From positions 79,530-143,529 of the forward strand of contig NZ_RJVP01000007.1 in NCBI RefSeq assembly GCF_003730115.1: DNA of 64,000 nucleotides. The letters are read 5' to 3'. Made by a program: the position numbers and the translations under genes. The notes under the pieces were generated by a model that saw only the letters and a list, made by a program, of their open reading frames with translations, searched no databases and was not told the origin of the DNA. Positions 47,060 to 56,425 of this stretch are shown here, piece after piece (positions within the stretch are counted from its first letter, which is position 1; every line of letters starts with the position of its first letter). Source of the DNA: Pseudomethylobacillus aquaticus (GTDB lineage Bacteria; Pseudomonadota; Gammaproteobacteria; Burkholderiales; Methylophilaceae).

Positions 47060-47725
47060 TCAGTGCGCGCTGCTGCCAGCGAGTTTTTCCAGTGCGTCGG
47101 CCTGTTTGACCTCGATATGGCCACGCCCCAGGCTGACCCAGCCTTTCTGTTCGAAACGCTTGAGCTGACGACTGACCACTTCACGCGCGGTGCCCAGGTC
47201 ATCGGCGATCTGTTGGTGGGTACGGGTCAGCTGCGGGCCACTGGTCTCCAGCAGCAGTTTGGCCAGCCGCGCATCCAGGCTATGAAAGGCCACCTCGTCC
47301 AGCAACACGATCAGGTCACTGATCAGTGCGCCATAGTTTTCCATCACAAAGCGACGGAACACCGCTGAGTCTATCATCAGTTGGTTGAATGCGGGCGCAG
47401 GCACGATCACATCGCGGATCGGCTCCTCCACCACGGTAGAAGCCGGGTAATCACTGCGCCCCAGCAGGCAAGTGGTGGTCAGCACACAGGTCTCGCCTGC
47501 CGCCACCCGGTACAGCACGATCTCGCGGCCACCGGAAGACAGCTTGTAGACACGCGAACGTCCGGCCAGCCTCAGCACGTAGGCGTTACATGGCATGCCC
47601 TCGCTGTAGCCTATGGTGCCGACTGGCGCTTCGACGATGCGCGCAGATTTGGCCAGCATGACACGCGCCTCCGGTTCCAGTTGGGTCAGTTGCGGGAATT
47701 GATTGAGCCAGTCCAGTGCATCCAT
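47060..47725 (-). CDS. Crp/Fnr-family transcriptional regulator
   Basis: A 221-residue regulator with an N-terminal cNMP-type sensor (VEAPVGTIGYSEGMPCNAYV, AAGETCVLTTTCLLG) and a C-terminal Crp-type HTH (LTRTHQQIADDLGTAREVVSRQLKRFEQKGWV). Although it contains cysteines (around NAYV and CVLTTTC), it lacks the N-terminal cysteine cluster of iron-sulphur FNR proteins, so oxygen sensing is not indicated. A good AGGAG Shine-Dalgarno lies 7 bases before the ATG. Effector and targets are unknown; the pyrD gene follows closely. Confidence 0.9.
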   Translation of the reverse strand: MDALDWLNQFPQLTQLEPEARVMLAKSARIVEAPVGTIGYSEGMPCNAYVLRLAGRSRVYKLSSGGREIVLYRVAAGETCVLTTTCLLGRSDYPASTVVEEPIRDVIVPAPAFNQLMIDSAVFRRFVMENYGALISDLIVLLDEVAFHSLDARLAKLLLETSGPQLTRTHQQIADDLGTAREVVSRQLKRFEQKGWVSLGRGHIEVKQADALEKLAGSSAH

Positions 47726-47773
47726 ACGCCATCTCCTGTCATTTCCGCGCCGGCGGATATTGTTTGTTTACTG

Positions 47774-49279
47774 TTATTCTTTTGTGGTGGGCTGGGCTTG
47801 TAAAGCTTGCAACATGGCCAAGCCGAAACCGACACCGAAACCGGTCACATCGCTACCGACGGCGCCCAATCCACCCTTGCGCCGTGCTGCCGACAGATCC
47901 ACATGCAGCCAGGGCACATCGCCCTCGATAAAAGTCGACAGGAAACGTGCCGCCAGAATGTGGTCTGCCTCGCCATCCAGCGTGCATTGCTTGATGTCGG
48001 CCACCTCACTGTCCAGGTCCTCGTCGTAATCCGCGTCGAACGGAAAGGCATTGACGCGCTCGCCACTGCTGTGACCGGCGCCCAGCGCTTTGCATAACAG
48101 TGCAGGCTGATTAGCGATGACACCGCTGTAACGGTCGCCCAGTGCCGTGATCATGCTGCCGGTCAAGGTGGCGAAATCCATCATGAACTCCGGCTTGCCA
48201 CGTGAGGCCAGCGTCAATGTATCCGCCAGCACCATGCGCCCTTCCGCATCGGTATGCATGATCTCGATGGTGCGGCCATTGAGCGCCGTCACCACATCAT
48301 TCTGTTTATAGGCTTTAGGCCCGATATGGTTCTGGGCGATGGCCAGCCAGCCATCCAGCTGCATGGGCAGTGCCGTCTGGGTGGCCGCTTGCAGCAGACC
48401 CAGCACCACCGCCGAGCCGTTCATGTCTTCGTGCATATTGAGCATGTAGCGTGCTGGCTTGAGGTTGTGACCACCGGTATCGAAACAGATGCCTTTGCCC
48501 ACCAGCGCCACTTTGGGCACGGACGAGGCCGGCACATCTGACATCGGATTAGGTACATATCGCAGATGCACGATGGCGGCATCTTCAGGCTCTGAACCTT
48601 GCCCTACTGCAACGAACGCACCTGCCCCCATGGCACGCAGCGCTGGCACATCGTATTCGGTGATCTCCCAGCCATGCTCGCTGGCCAGACTGCGGATGCG
48701 TTCGCGGTACAGGGTGGGCGTAAGCAGATTGGGCGGCAACACGGTCAGCGAGCGCGTAAGCAGATTCCCCGCCGCTTGCGCCAGCAAGCTGGCATAGCCG
48801 TCTGGCTGCTCCCAGCCCTGCACATGTATCGTCTCCAACACCGGAGGCGTCTCTTTGTGTTTGCTCTGGCTCTTGCGGCTGGGAAGCTCAGCCGCATTGA
48901 CAGCCGCCACATAAACTGCCGCCTGCGCTGCCGCTGCACGCTCCTGCTCTGAGCCCAGCACCACGATGGTCAATGCTGCCGGATGCTCATCCAGCAAGGG
49001 TTTCAGCGCCTTGCGCAGCTGGGTATGACGCTGGAATGGTGTGGACGCCTGATCCAGCACCAGCCAGCGCTGCAGACCACCAGCAGGGGTCTCCAGCGTG
49101 AGTGCGTTTTTGGCAAGCTCGGCATACTGCATGCGCGCGCGCGCAAGACGGATCTGCAATTGCGACTGTCCGGGAAAATGCTCTGGCATGGTCACTGGCA
49201 GCACAATCAGCGCGTGCGCTGTTGAGTCTGTCAGTTTTTCTGCAGATAACGTAGCAGACTGAACAATTCGTATCGCCAT
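47774..49279 (-). CDS. M17-family leucyl aminopeptidase
   Basis: A 501-residue cytosolic aminopeptidase. The catalytic domain carries the dinuclear metal site: LVGKGICFDTGGHNLKPAR, NAMHED-type MLNMHEDMNGSAVVL, and the diagnostic HTDAEGRMVLADTL (NTDAEGRL in the family), followed by DFATLTGSMITALG. The N-terminal domain (100-170) is variable. The ATG at 49279 has AGAGGA at 5-base spacing. It stands opposite aceE and upstream of the Crp/Fnr gene, with no evident operon partner. A pepA-like role in peptide recycling is inferred. Confidence 0.9.
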   Translation of the reverse strand: MAIRIVQSATLSAEKLTDSTAHALIVLPVTMPEHFPGQSQLQIRLARARMQYAELAKNALTLETPAGGLQRWLVLDQASTPFQRHTQLRKALKPLLDEHPAALTIVVLGSEQERAAAAQAAVYVAAVNAAELPSRKSQSKHKETPPVLETIHVQGWEQPDGYASLLAQAAGNLLTRSLTVLPPNLLTPTLYRERIRSLASEHGWEITEYDVPALRAMGAGAFVAVGQGSEPEDAAIVHLRYVPNPMSDVPASSVPKVALVGKGICFDTGGHNLKPARYMLNMHEDMNGSAVVLGLLQAATQTALPMQLDGWLAIAQNHIGPKAYKQNDVVTALNGRTIEIMHTDAEGRMVLADTLTLASRGKPEFMMDFATLTGSMITALGDRYSGVIANQPALLCKALGAGHSSGERVNAFPFDADYDEDLDSEVADIKQCTLDGEADHILAARFLSTFIEGDVPWLHVDLSAARRKGGLGAVGSDVTGFGVGFGLAMLQALQAQPTTKE

Positions 49280-49351
49280 CAAAATCCTCTAAAAGCTAAT
49301 AAATACAAGACTTACCGGCAAATTCAGTATTTTTCACATAACGGCAAAAAC

Positions 49352-49380
49352 TTGACCGTATGGTGCAAAATAGACAATAT
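49352..49380 (+). promoter_or_regulatory. Putative sigma-70 promoter of aceE-aceF-lpdA
   Basis: TTGACC (49352-49357) and CAATAT (49375-49380) are separated by exactly 17 bases. About 155 bases separate the element from the aceE start, leaving a long 5' leader in which no known riboswitch is evident. Confidence 0.55.
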
Positions 49381-49536
49381 TACGACTTAGCAAAACCGCG
49401 TTTTATTTCAGTGCAAATGCAGTGAACCAATTATACGCAAGCTTGTTTGCACCCGCTGTGTCGAATACTTGTTTCGACGATTCGAAGCCCATAAAGGTTT
49501 ATCGAGATTTCCTCAGTTTTCCCCGGAGAATATTAC

Positions 49537-52191
49537 ATGGCATTCACCCCCGATACTGACCCGCAAGAGACACACGAGTGGCTTGATGCCATCGATGCGG
49601 TGCTGGAACAGGAGGGCCCCGAGCGTGCTCACTTTTTGCTCGAAACCTTGATCGACAAAGCCAGACGCTCTGGCGCTTACCTGCCTTACAGCGCCACCAC
49701 GGCGTACGTGAATTCGATTCCCACCCATTTGCAGCAACGCCTGCCCGGCAATCCGGACATGGAGCGCCGCATTCGCGCCCTGATCCGCTGGAACGCCATC
49801 ATGACCGTGCTGCGTGCCAATGAGAAGTCGCCGGGTGTAGGCGGTCACATCGCCAGCTTCCAGTCTGCGGCAACCTTGTATGACGTGGGTTTCAACCACT
49901 TTTTCCGCGCGGCGAATGAAAACTTCGGCGGTGACTGTATCTACTTCCAGGGCCACTCTTCTCCCGGCGTTTATGCGCGCGCCTTCCTGGAAGGCCGTAT
50001 CAGTGAAGAGCAACTGGACAATTTCCGCCAGGAAACCGGCGGCAACGGCATCTCCAGCTATCCGCACCCCTGGTTGATGCCGGATTTCTGGCAGTTCCCT
50101 ACCGTTTCCATGGGTCTGGGACCATTGGCCGGTATCTATCAGGCACGTTTCCTTAAGTACATCCACGATCGCGGCATTGCTGACACCAGCGACCGTAAAG
50201 TGTGGGTGTTCTGTGGTGACGGCGAGATGGACGAGCCGGAATCGCAAGGCGCGATCTCGCTGGCCTCCCGTGAAAAGCTCGACAATCTGATCTTCGTGAT
50301 CAACTGTAACCTGCAGCGTCTGGATGGACCGGTGCGTGGCAACGGCAAGATCATTCAGGAGCTGGAATCCAACTTCCGTGGCTCTGGCTGGAATGTGCTG
50401 AAAGTGATCTGGGGTTCCTATTGGGACCCATTGCTGGCCATGGACAAGGACGGCCTGCTCAAGAAGCGCATGGAAGAGTGCGTGGACGGCGAATACCAGA
50501 ACTTCAAGGCCAAGGGCGGCGCTTACACGCGTGAACACTTCTTCGGCAAATATCCGGAGCTCAAGGAAATGGTGGCGGCCATGTCGGATGCGGACATCTG
50601 GCGCCTGAACCGTGGCGGCCACGATCCGCACAAGGTGTACGCTGCTTATGCGGCAGCCACCCAGCACAAGGGTCAGCCTACCGTGATCCTGGCCAAGACC
50701 GTCAAGGGTTATGGCATGGGCGAAGCGGGTGAAGGCCAAAACATCACCCACCAGCAGAAGAGCATGGATATCGACTCACTGAAGAAATTCCGTGACCGCT
50801 TCGACCTGCCGCTCACTGACGAGCAAGTGGAAAGCCTGTCCTACTACAAACCCGCTGCAGACTCTCCAGAGATGCAATACATGGCCGAGCGCAGTGCTGC
50901 CATGGGTGGACATGTGCCGTCGCGTCGTCGCAAGGGCAATGAACTGACAGTGCCCGAGTTATCCGCCTTCGAGAACATGCTGGGCGCGACCGGTGAGCGT
51001 GAGATCTCCACCACCATGGCGTTCGTACGCATCTTGTCCACCCTGGTGCGCGACAAGAAGATCGGCAAATATGTGGTGCCTATCGTCCCGGACGAAGCGC
51101 GTACCTTTGGTATGGAAGGCATGTTCCGTCAATTGGGCATCTACTCCTCCGTTGGCCAGCTGTACGAGCCCATGGATTCCGATCAAGTGATGTTCTACAA
51201 GGAATCCAAGGACGGCCAGATCCTGGAAGAAGGCATCAACGAAGCCGGTTCCTTCGCCAGCTGGCTGGCCGCGGCCACGTCTTACAGCGTTACCGGCACG
51301 CAGATGATCCCGTTCTACATCTACTATTCGATGTTCGGCTTCCAGCGTATCGGCGACTTTGCCTGGGCCGCTGGCGATAGCCGCGCACGTGGCTTCCTGC
51401 TCGGTGCGACGGCCGGTCGTACCACGCTTAACGGCGAAGGCCTGCAGCACGAGGATGGTCACAGCCACCTGATGTCCGCCACCATTCCGAACTGCATCTC
51501 CTATGACCCGACCTTCGCTTACGAACTGGCCGTGATCATCCAGGAAGGCCTGCGCCGCATGGTGCAGAACCAGGAAGATGTGTACTACTACATCACCCTC
51601 ATGAACGAGAACTACAGTCACCCGGCCATGCCGGAAGGCAGTGCCGAGGGCATCCTCAAAGGCATGTATCCGTTCTCGGCCTCCAAGGCCAAGGGCCCCA
51701 AGGTGCAACTGCTGGGCAGTGGCGTGATCCTGCGTGAAGTCATCGCTGCGGCTGAACTGCTGGAGAAGGACTGGGGCGTGGCCGCCGATGTATTCAGCGT
51801 CACCAGCTTCACCGAGCTGCGCCGTGAGGGTCTGGATATCGAGCGCTGGAACCTGCTCAATCCGGATCAGCCACAAAAGATCAGCTATGTGACCGCATGC
51901 CTGGGCAAATCCGATGCTCCTGTGATCGCCTCCACCGATTACATGCGCTCGTTTGCAGATCAGATCCGCAACTTCATCCCGCAGCGCTTCGTCGCCCTGG
52001 GGACAGATGGCTATGGCCGCTCCGACTCGCGTGAAGCGCTACGCAGCTTCTTTGAAGTGGACCGTTACTACGTGGTGCTGGCAGCCCTGAAAGCGCTGGC
52101 GGATGATGGCAAACTGCCTGCAGCCAAGGCTGCAGAAGCGATCAAGAAGTACCAGATCAACACGCAACGCCCTAACCCGACCACGGTTTAA
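49537..52191 (+). CDS. aceE: Pyruvate dehydrogenase E1 component (homodimeric type)
   Basis: An 884-residue thiamine-diphosphate enzyme that decarboxylates pyruvate and acetylates the lipoyl group of E2. Length matches the homodimeric AceE type of E. coli (887). The ThDP-binding stretch is visible as VWVFCGDGEMDEPESQGAIS followed by NLIFVINCNLQRLDGPVRGN; the C-terminal half includes FALGTDGYGRSDSR-like VALGTDGYGRSDSREALRSF. A GGAG ribosome-binding site lies 8 bases upstream. It forms an operon with aceF (28-base gap) and lpdA (11-base gap). Confidence 0.97.
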   Translation: MAFTPDTDPQETHEWLDAIDAVLEQEGPERAHFLLETLIDKARRSGAYLPYSATTAYVNSIPTHLQQRLPGNPDMERRIRALIRWNAIMTVLRANEKSPGVGGHIASFQSAATLYDVGFNHFFRAANENFGGDCIYFQGHSSPGVYARAFLEGRISEEQLDNFRQETGGNGISSYPHPWLMPDFWQFPTVSMGLGPLAGIYQARFLKYIHDRGIADTSDRKVWVFCGDGEMDEPESQGAISLASREKLDNLIFVINCNLQRLDGPVRGNGKIIQELESNFRGSGWNVLKVIWGSYWDPLLAMDKDGLLKKRMEECVDGEYQNFKAKGGAYTREHFFGKYPELKEMVAAMSDADIWRLNRGGHDPHKVYAAYAAATQHKGQPTVILAKTVKGYGMGEAGEGQNITHQQKSMDIDSLKKFRDRFDLPLTDEQVESLSYYKPAADSPEMQYMAERSAAMGGHVPSRRRKGNELTVPELSAFENMLGATGEREISTTMAFVRILSTLVRDKKIGKYVVPIVPDEARTFGMEGMFRQLGIYSSVGQLYEPMDSDQVMFYKESKDGQILEEGINEAGSFASWLAAATSYSVTGTQMIPFYIYYSMFGFQRIGDFAWAAGDSRARGFLLGATAGRTTLNGEGLQHEDGHSHLMSATIPNCISYDPTFAYELAVIIQEGLRRMVQNQEDVYYYITLMNENYSHPAMPEGSAEGILKGMYPFSASKAKGPKVQLLGSGVILREVIAAAELLEKDWGVAADVFSVTSFTELRREGLDIERWNLLNPDQPQKISYVTACLGKSDAPVIASTDYMRSFADQIRNFIPQRFVALGTDGYGRSDSREALRSFFEVDRYYVVLAALKALADDGKLPAAKAAEAIKKYQINTQRPNPTTV

Positions 52192-52219
52192 TCCGAGACG
52201 ATCTCAAGGAAAACACAGC

Positions 52220-53548
52220 ATGGCAATTCAAGACGTACTCGTCCCCGATATCGGCAATTTCGATAGCGTGGATGTGATCGAGGTACTGGTCAAAGCTGGC
52301 GACACCATCGCCAAGGATGACTCGCTGATCACGCTGGAATCCGACAAGGCTTCCATGGACATTCCCGCTCCATTCTCGGGCACCGTAAAGGAAGTGAAGA
52401 TCAAGGTCGGTGATAAAGCCGCGCAGGGCGGCCTGATCCTGACCATGGAAGTGGCTGCCACGGAAGCAGCCAAGCCCGCTGCGGCTCCGGTAGTGACGGC
52501 CGTGACCACCTCGGTAGAAGCGGCACCGGTGCCGGTACCGAGCAAACCTGTCGCAGAACCCCCCAAGGTGATCCAGCCGGCGGCGACCCCGAACCCGGTC
52601 GCGGCGACGGCCGTCACCGCAGGCGACAAAAAATCGCATGCCAGCCCGTCGGTACGCAAGTTCGCACGCGAACTGGGCGTCAACCTGGCGCTGGTCAGCG
52701 GCAGCGGCCCCAAGAACCGCATCCTGCAAAGCGATGTACAAGCCTTCGTCAAGGGCGAGCTGGCCAAGCCACGCAGTGAAGCACTGGCGACCGGTGGCAC
52801 TGGGCTTTCCACCCTGCCCATGCCTGTCATCGATTTCAGCCAATTCGGCGAGATCAGCAGCAAGCCACTGTCACGCATCAAAAAGCTGTCCGGCGCCAAC
52901 CTGCATCGCAACTGGGTCACGGCACCGCATGTCACCCAGTTTGATGAAGCCGACATCACCGACCTGGAAGATTTCCGCAAATCCATGCTGGCTGAAGCCG
53001 AGAAGCGCGGCGTCAAACTCACGCTGCTGGCCTTCCTGATGAAGGCCGTGGTCAATGCCTTGCGCAACTACCCCAACTTCAACGCTTCGCTATCGCCGGA
53101 AGGTGATCAACTGATCCTGAAGAACTACTTCAACATCGGCTTCGCCTGCGACACGCCGGATGGCCTGGTGGTGCCCGTGGTGCGTGATGTGAACCAGAAG
53201 GATGTGATGGACATCGCACGCGACTTGGCCGACCTGTCTGCCAAGGCACGTGAGCGCAAATTGAAGGTGGAAGAGATGCAAGGCGGCTGCTTCACCATCT
53301 CCAGCCTGGGCGGTATAGGGGGCACCATGTTCACGCCCATCATCAACTGCCCGGAAGTGGCCATTCTGGGTGTGTCGCGTTCCAGCTTCCAGCCCGTGTA
53401 TGACGCCAAGACCAAGAGCTTCGAGCCGCGCATGATCCTGCCACTGTCCTTGTCCTACGATCATCGCGTGATCGACGGGGCCGACGGGGCGCGCTTCACC
53501 AGCCATCTGCGGATGATGCTTTCCGACGTGCGACGTCTCTTGCTGTAA
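52220..53548 (+). CDS. aceF: Dihydrolipoamide acetyltransferase (E2) of pyruvate dehydrogenase
   Basis: A 442-residue protein with a single N-terminal lipoyl domain (DSLITLESDKASMDIPAPFS, lysine in DKAS). Next are an Ala/Pro-rich linker, a peripheral subunit-binding domain (SPSVRKFARELGVNLALVSG), and the catalytic domain (GCFTISSLGGIGGTMFTPII; active-site DHRVIDGADGARF near the end). E. coli AceF has three lipoyl domains; one is normal for many betaproteobacteria. ATG 52220 follows an AAGGAAAAC site; an upstream in-frame ORF overlaps aceE and is not real. Confidence 0.97.
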   Translation: MAIQDVLVPDIGNFDSVDVIEVLVKAGDTIAKDDSLITLESDKASMDIPAPFSGTVKEVKIKVGDKAAQGGLILTMEVAATEAAKPAAAPVVTAVTTSVEAAPVPVPSKPVAEPPKVIQPAATPNPVAATAVTAGDKKSHASPSVRKFARELGVNLALVSGSGPKNRILQSDVQAFVKGELAKPRSEALATGGTGLSTLPMPVIDFSQFGEISSKPLSRIKKLSGANLHRNWVTAPHVTQFDEADITDLEDFRKSMLAEAEKRGVKLTLLAFLMKAVVNALRNYPNFNASLSPEGDQLILKNYFNIGFACDTPDGLVVPVVRDVNQKDVMDIARDLADLSAKARERKLKVEEMQGGCFTISSLGGIGGTMFTPIINCPEVAILGVSRSSFQPVYDAKTKSFEPRMILPLSLSYDHRVIDGADGARFTSHLRMMLSDVRRLLL

Positions 53549-53559
53549 CAGGAACCCAC

Positions 53560-55329
53560 ATGAGTAACTTAGTAGAAGTGTTAGTGCCGGACATCGGCAA
53601 TTTCGATAGCGTCGATGTCATCGAAGTCCTGGTCAGCGTAGGCGACACCATCGCCAAGGAAGATTCGCTGATCACCCTGGAATCCGACAAGGCGTCGATG
53701 GACATCCCCTCCTCGCACGCTGGGACGGTCAAGGAGATCAAGGTCAAGGTCGGCGACAAAGTCACCAAAGGCACGCTGATCCTATTAGTAGAAGAAGTGG
53801 TCAGTGCAGCAGCAACACCTGCTGTCGCTGCTACCGCTCCAGCACCAAGTGTGTCTTCAGAAGCACCAGCGCCCGCAACAGCCGCGCCGGTAGCGGCAAC
53901 CCCTACCGGTAACAACGACATCGATACCGAAGTCGTCGTGCTCGGTTCCGGCCCTGGCGGCTACACGGCTGCCTTCCGCGCCGCCGACCTAGGCAAGAAG
54001 GTGGTGCTGATCGAGCGCTACGCCACGCTAGGTGGCGTTTGCCTGAACGTAGGCTGCATCCCCTCCAAGGCGCTGCTGCATACCGCCAAAGTCATCACCG
54101 AAGCCGAAGAGACCAGCCATCACGGCGTGAGCTTCGGCAAACCCCAGATCGATCTGGAGCATCTGCGCAACTGGAAGGCCAATGACGTGGTGGCCAAACT
54201 GACGGGTGGACTGGCTGCCATGGCCAAGCAACGCGGCGTGACCGTGGTGCAAGGCGTGGGCAAGTTCACCAGCTCGCACCAGATCGCCGTGACCGCTGCT
54301 GACGGGACGGTGACAACGATTGGCTTCGCCAACGCCATCATCGCGGCTGGCTCACAAGCCACCAAATTCCCGGGTGCGCCGGAAGATGAGCGCATCATGG
54401 ATTCCACCGGCGCCTTGGCGCTGGCGGACATCCCGAAACGCATGCTGGTCATCGGCGGCGGCATCATCGGCCTGGAAATGGGCACGGTATACGACGCACT
54501 GGGCAGCAAAGTGAGTGTGGTTGAATTCATGGATGGCCTGATCAGCGGTTGCGACCGCGATCTGGTGCGTCCGCTGCAAAAACGCATGGAAAAGCGCTTT
54601 GAAAGCATCATGCTGTCAACCAAGGTCGCCAAGATCGAAGCGGCCAACGATGGCATTCATGTGAGCTTTGAAGGGGAGAATGCCCCCAAAGAGACGCAAG
54701 TCTACGATCGCGTGCTGGTTTCCATCGGCCGCCGCCCCAACGGCAAGCTCATCGGTGCGGAGAATGCCGGCGTCGCCGTGGATGAGCGTGGCTTCATCGC
54801 TGTAGACAAGCAGATGCGCACCAACGTGCCGCACATCTTCGCTATCGGTGACATCGTCGGCCAGCCCATGCTGGCACACAAGGCAACGCACGAGGCCAAG
54901 GTGGCTGCAGAAGTCATCGCTGGCCACAAGGTCGAGTTCCAGGCCATGGCGATACCCTCGGTGGCTTACACCGATCCCGAAGTGGCTTGGGCTGGTGTCA
55001 GCGAGACCGACGCCAAGGCACAGGGCATCGCCATTGAAAAAGCCTCGTTCCCATGGGCAGCCAGTGGTCGTGCCTTGTCCATCGCGCGCTCCGAAGGTGC
55101 CACCAAGCTGATCTTCGACAAGGAAACCCACAGGCTGATCGGTGCAGGTATCGTCGGCGTGAATGCAGGCGAGCTGCTGGCTGAAGCGGTGCTGGCCATC
55201 GAAATGGGGGCGGATGCACATGATCTTGGTTTGACCATACATGCGCACCCTACCCTGTCGGAAACGATCTGCTTCGCCGCAGAAATGAAGGAAGGGACGA
55301 TCACCGACCTGTATATCAAAAAGCGCTAA
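53560..55329 (+). CDS. lpdA: Dihydrolipoamide dehydrogenase (E3) with N-terminal lipoyl domain
   Basis: A 589-residue flavoprotein, about 110 residues longer than a bare E3. Residues 1-80 are a lipoyl domain nearly identical in pattern to that of AceF (DSLITLESDKASMDIPSSHA); an Ala/Pro linker follows. The E3 core starts DTEVVVLGSGPGGYTAAFRA and has the redox-active pair in GVCLNVGCIPSKALL, NAD binding at RMLVIGGGIIGLEMGTVYDA and a C-terminal HAHPTLSETI interface. Fused lipoyl-E3 is known in Neisseria and relatives. It re-oxidises E2 lipoyl groups and lies 11 bases after aceF. Confidence 0.96.
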   Translation: MSNLVEVLVPDIGNFDSVDVIEVLVSVGDTIAKEDSLITLESDKASMDIPSSHAGTVKEIKVKVGDKVTKGTLILLVEEVVSAAATPAVAATAPAPSVSSEAPAPATAAPVAATPTGNNDIDTEVVVLGSGPGGYTAAFRAADLGKKVVLIERYATLGGVCLNVGCIPSKALLHTAKVITEAEETSHHGVSFGKPQIDLEHLRNWKANDVVAKLTGGLAAMAKQRGVTVVQGVGKFTSSHQIAVTAADGTVTTIGFANAIIAAGSQATKFPGAPEDERIMDSTGALALADIPKRMLVIGGGIIGLEMGTVYDALGSKVSVVEFMDGLISGCDRDLVRPLQKRMEKRFESIMLSTKVAKIEAANDGIHVSFEGENAPKETQVYDRVLVSIGRRPNGKLIGAENAGVAVDERGFIAVDKQMRTNVPHIFAIGDIVGQPMLAHKATHEAKVAAEVIAGHKVEFQAMAIPSVAYTDPEVAWAGVSETDAKAQGIAIEKASFPWAASGRALSIARSEGATKLIFDKETHRLIGAGIVGVNAGELLAEAVLAIEMGADAHDLGLTIHAHPTLSETICFAAEMKEGTITDLYIKKR

Positions 55330-55349
55330 TTGCGCTTGTTGATCACAAG

Positions 55350-55390
55350 CCCCGGGACGCCAGGAAACTAGCTGCTCGGGGTTTCTGTTT
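55350..55390 (+). terminator. Possible terminator after lpdA
   Basis: Stem CCCCG (55350-55354) with CGGGG (55377-55381), a long 22-base loop, followed by a T-rich stretch. It overlaps the end of the convergent Ala/Lys-rich gene. Weak by stem length. Confidence 0.35.
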
Positions 55391-55688
55391 TTACAGCAGC
55401 CGGTTTTTTGGCACGTGGGCGGCGGGTACGTGGCTTGGGTGCTGCATCAGCATCCGCTGCAACGGCAGGCTTGGCTGCTGTTGTTTTGGCAGCGGCCGGT
55501 TTATTGGTAGTGGCTTTGGTGCGTGGCTTGCGCGCAGCCGGTTTGTTAGGGTTGCCAGACTTGATCGGGGCAGCTGGAACCGGCGCTGGCTTGTCTGTCT
55601 TGGCCAAGGCTTTTTCCACCAGTTTCTTGCCTGCCACCACGGCAGCGGCGAGAATGACTTTTCTGACTATCGTTTTGAATAAACCCAT
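55368..55688 (-). CDS. Ala/Lys/Pro-rich basic protein with N-terminal hydrophobic segment
   Basis: A 106-residue protein of unknown function. The N-terminus (MGLFKTIVRKVILAAAVVAG) has one short hydrophobic stretch, then a low-complexity tail in which Lys, Ala, Pro and Thr dominate (KPRTKATTNKPAAAKTTAAK and similar), like histone H1-like or DNA-binding tails. AGGAGG 4 bases before ATG 55688 sets the start; an upstream start adds six residues. A membrane-anchored nucleic-acid-binding role is conceivable but speculative. It follows the SPOR-domain gene by 8 bases. Confidence 0.7.
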   Translation of the reverse strand: MGLFKTIVRKVILAAAVVAGKKLVEKALAKTDKPAPVPAAPIKSGNPNKPAARKPRTKATTNKPAAAKTTAAKPAVAADADAAPKPRTRRPRAKKPAAVKTETPSS

Positions 55689-55696
55689 GATGCCTC

Positions 55697-56425
55697 CTAT
55701 TGGCAAAGTACCTGCTTGAGTTCGCTATCCTTGAAGCCAGCCGTTGCAGCATATAGTTGCTCAGCTGCCACGGGGGATACATCGGTCATGAATAGCACTT
55801 TACGACCCGAAGGCTGTAGTTTGACGCCTTGTCTGGCATTCTCTACACCTTGTTGCTTCAACTGCTGCAACAAACGTCCAGCCAGACGCTCTTCCTTGAA
55901 CAGGCCCAGCGAAATGGCATATTGCCACTCGCCCTCCTGCATCACAAAGCTGTCACCGACACCACGTGACGCCAACTCTGCCATGATACGCTGAGCTTCA
56001 GCCAGTGAGGGGGATGGTGGAATATAGACCCAGTAACGGGCGGTCATGTGAGGCTTTTCCACATAGCGGGGTTGTATCCCGTTGCTCGCTATGGCGGGCA
56101 CCTTGCTGTCTAGCAAGCCGCGTGCCTTAGCGAGCGTGGCGACTGTGAAATTACCCCATTCGTAACAGGAAGTGATAGTCGCCTCTTCTGGCTCAATGGG
56201 TGCTACGGGCTCATGCGCTGCTGACTTCACTGGCAACGCGTCGAATTCAGAGGGGCTCAACAATCTGATGCGGTCAGGATGGATAGGTTCATGATGTTCC
56301 GTTTGTACAGGCATCTCTGACTGCGGTACATTAAAGTAGGCCAGCACCAACAGGTTGATGACGACTAGGCCCCAGAACAAACCTGAGATCAGACCAGAGC
56401 GCAGACTAGAGACCCGCTGTTTCAT
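55697..56425 (-). CDS. SPOR-domain membrane protein
   Basis: A 242-residue protein with a single N-terminal membrane span (LISGLFWGLVVINLLVLAYF) and a C-terminal SPOR-like domain (ARYWVYIPPSPSLAEAQRIM, DSFVMQEGEWQYAISLGLFK, LQQLKQQGVENARQG). SPOR domains bind peptidoglycan stripped of stem peptides at division septa. The start at 56425 overlaps the coaX stop by 4 bases; the longer form simply reads into coaX. This coaX-SPOR pairing is common in betaproteobacteria. Its role in septation is inferred. Confidence 0.85.
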   Translation of the reverse strand: MKQRVSSLRSGLISGLFWGLVVINLLVLAYFNVPQSEMPVQTEHHEPIHPDRIRLLSPSEFDALPVKSAAHEPVAPIEPEEATITSCYEWGNFTVATLAKARGLLDSKVPAIASNGIQPRYVEKPHMTARYWVYIPPSPSLAEAQRIMAELASRGVGDSFVMQEGEWQYAISLGLFKEERLAGRLLQQLKQQGVENARQGVKLQPSGRKVLFMTDVSPVAAEQLYAATAGFKDSELKQVLCQ

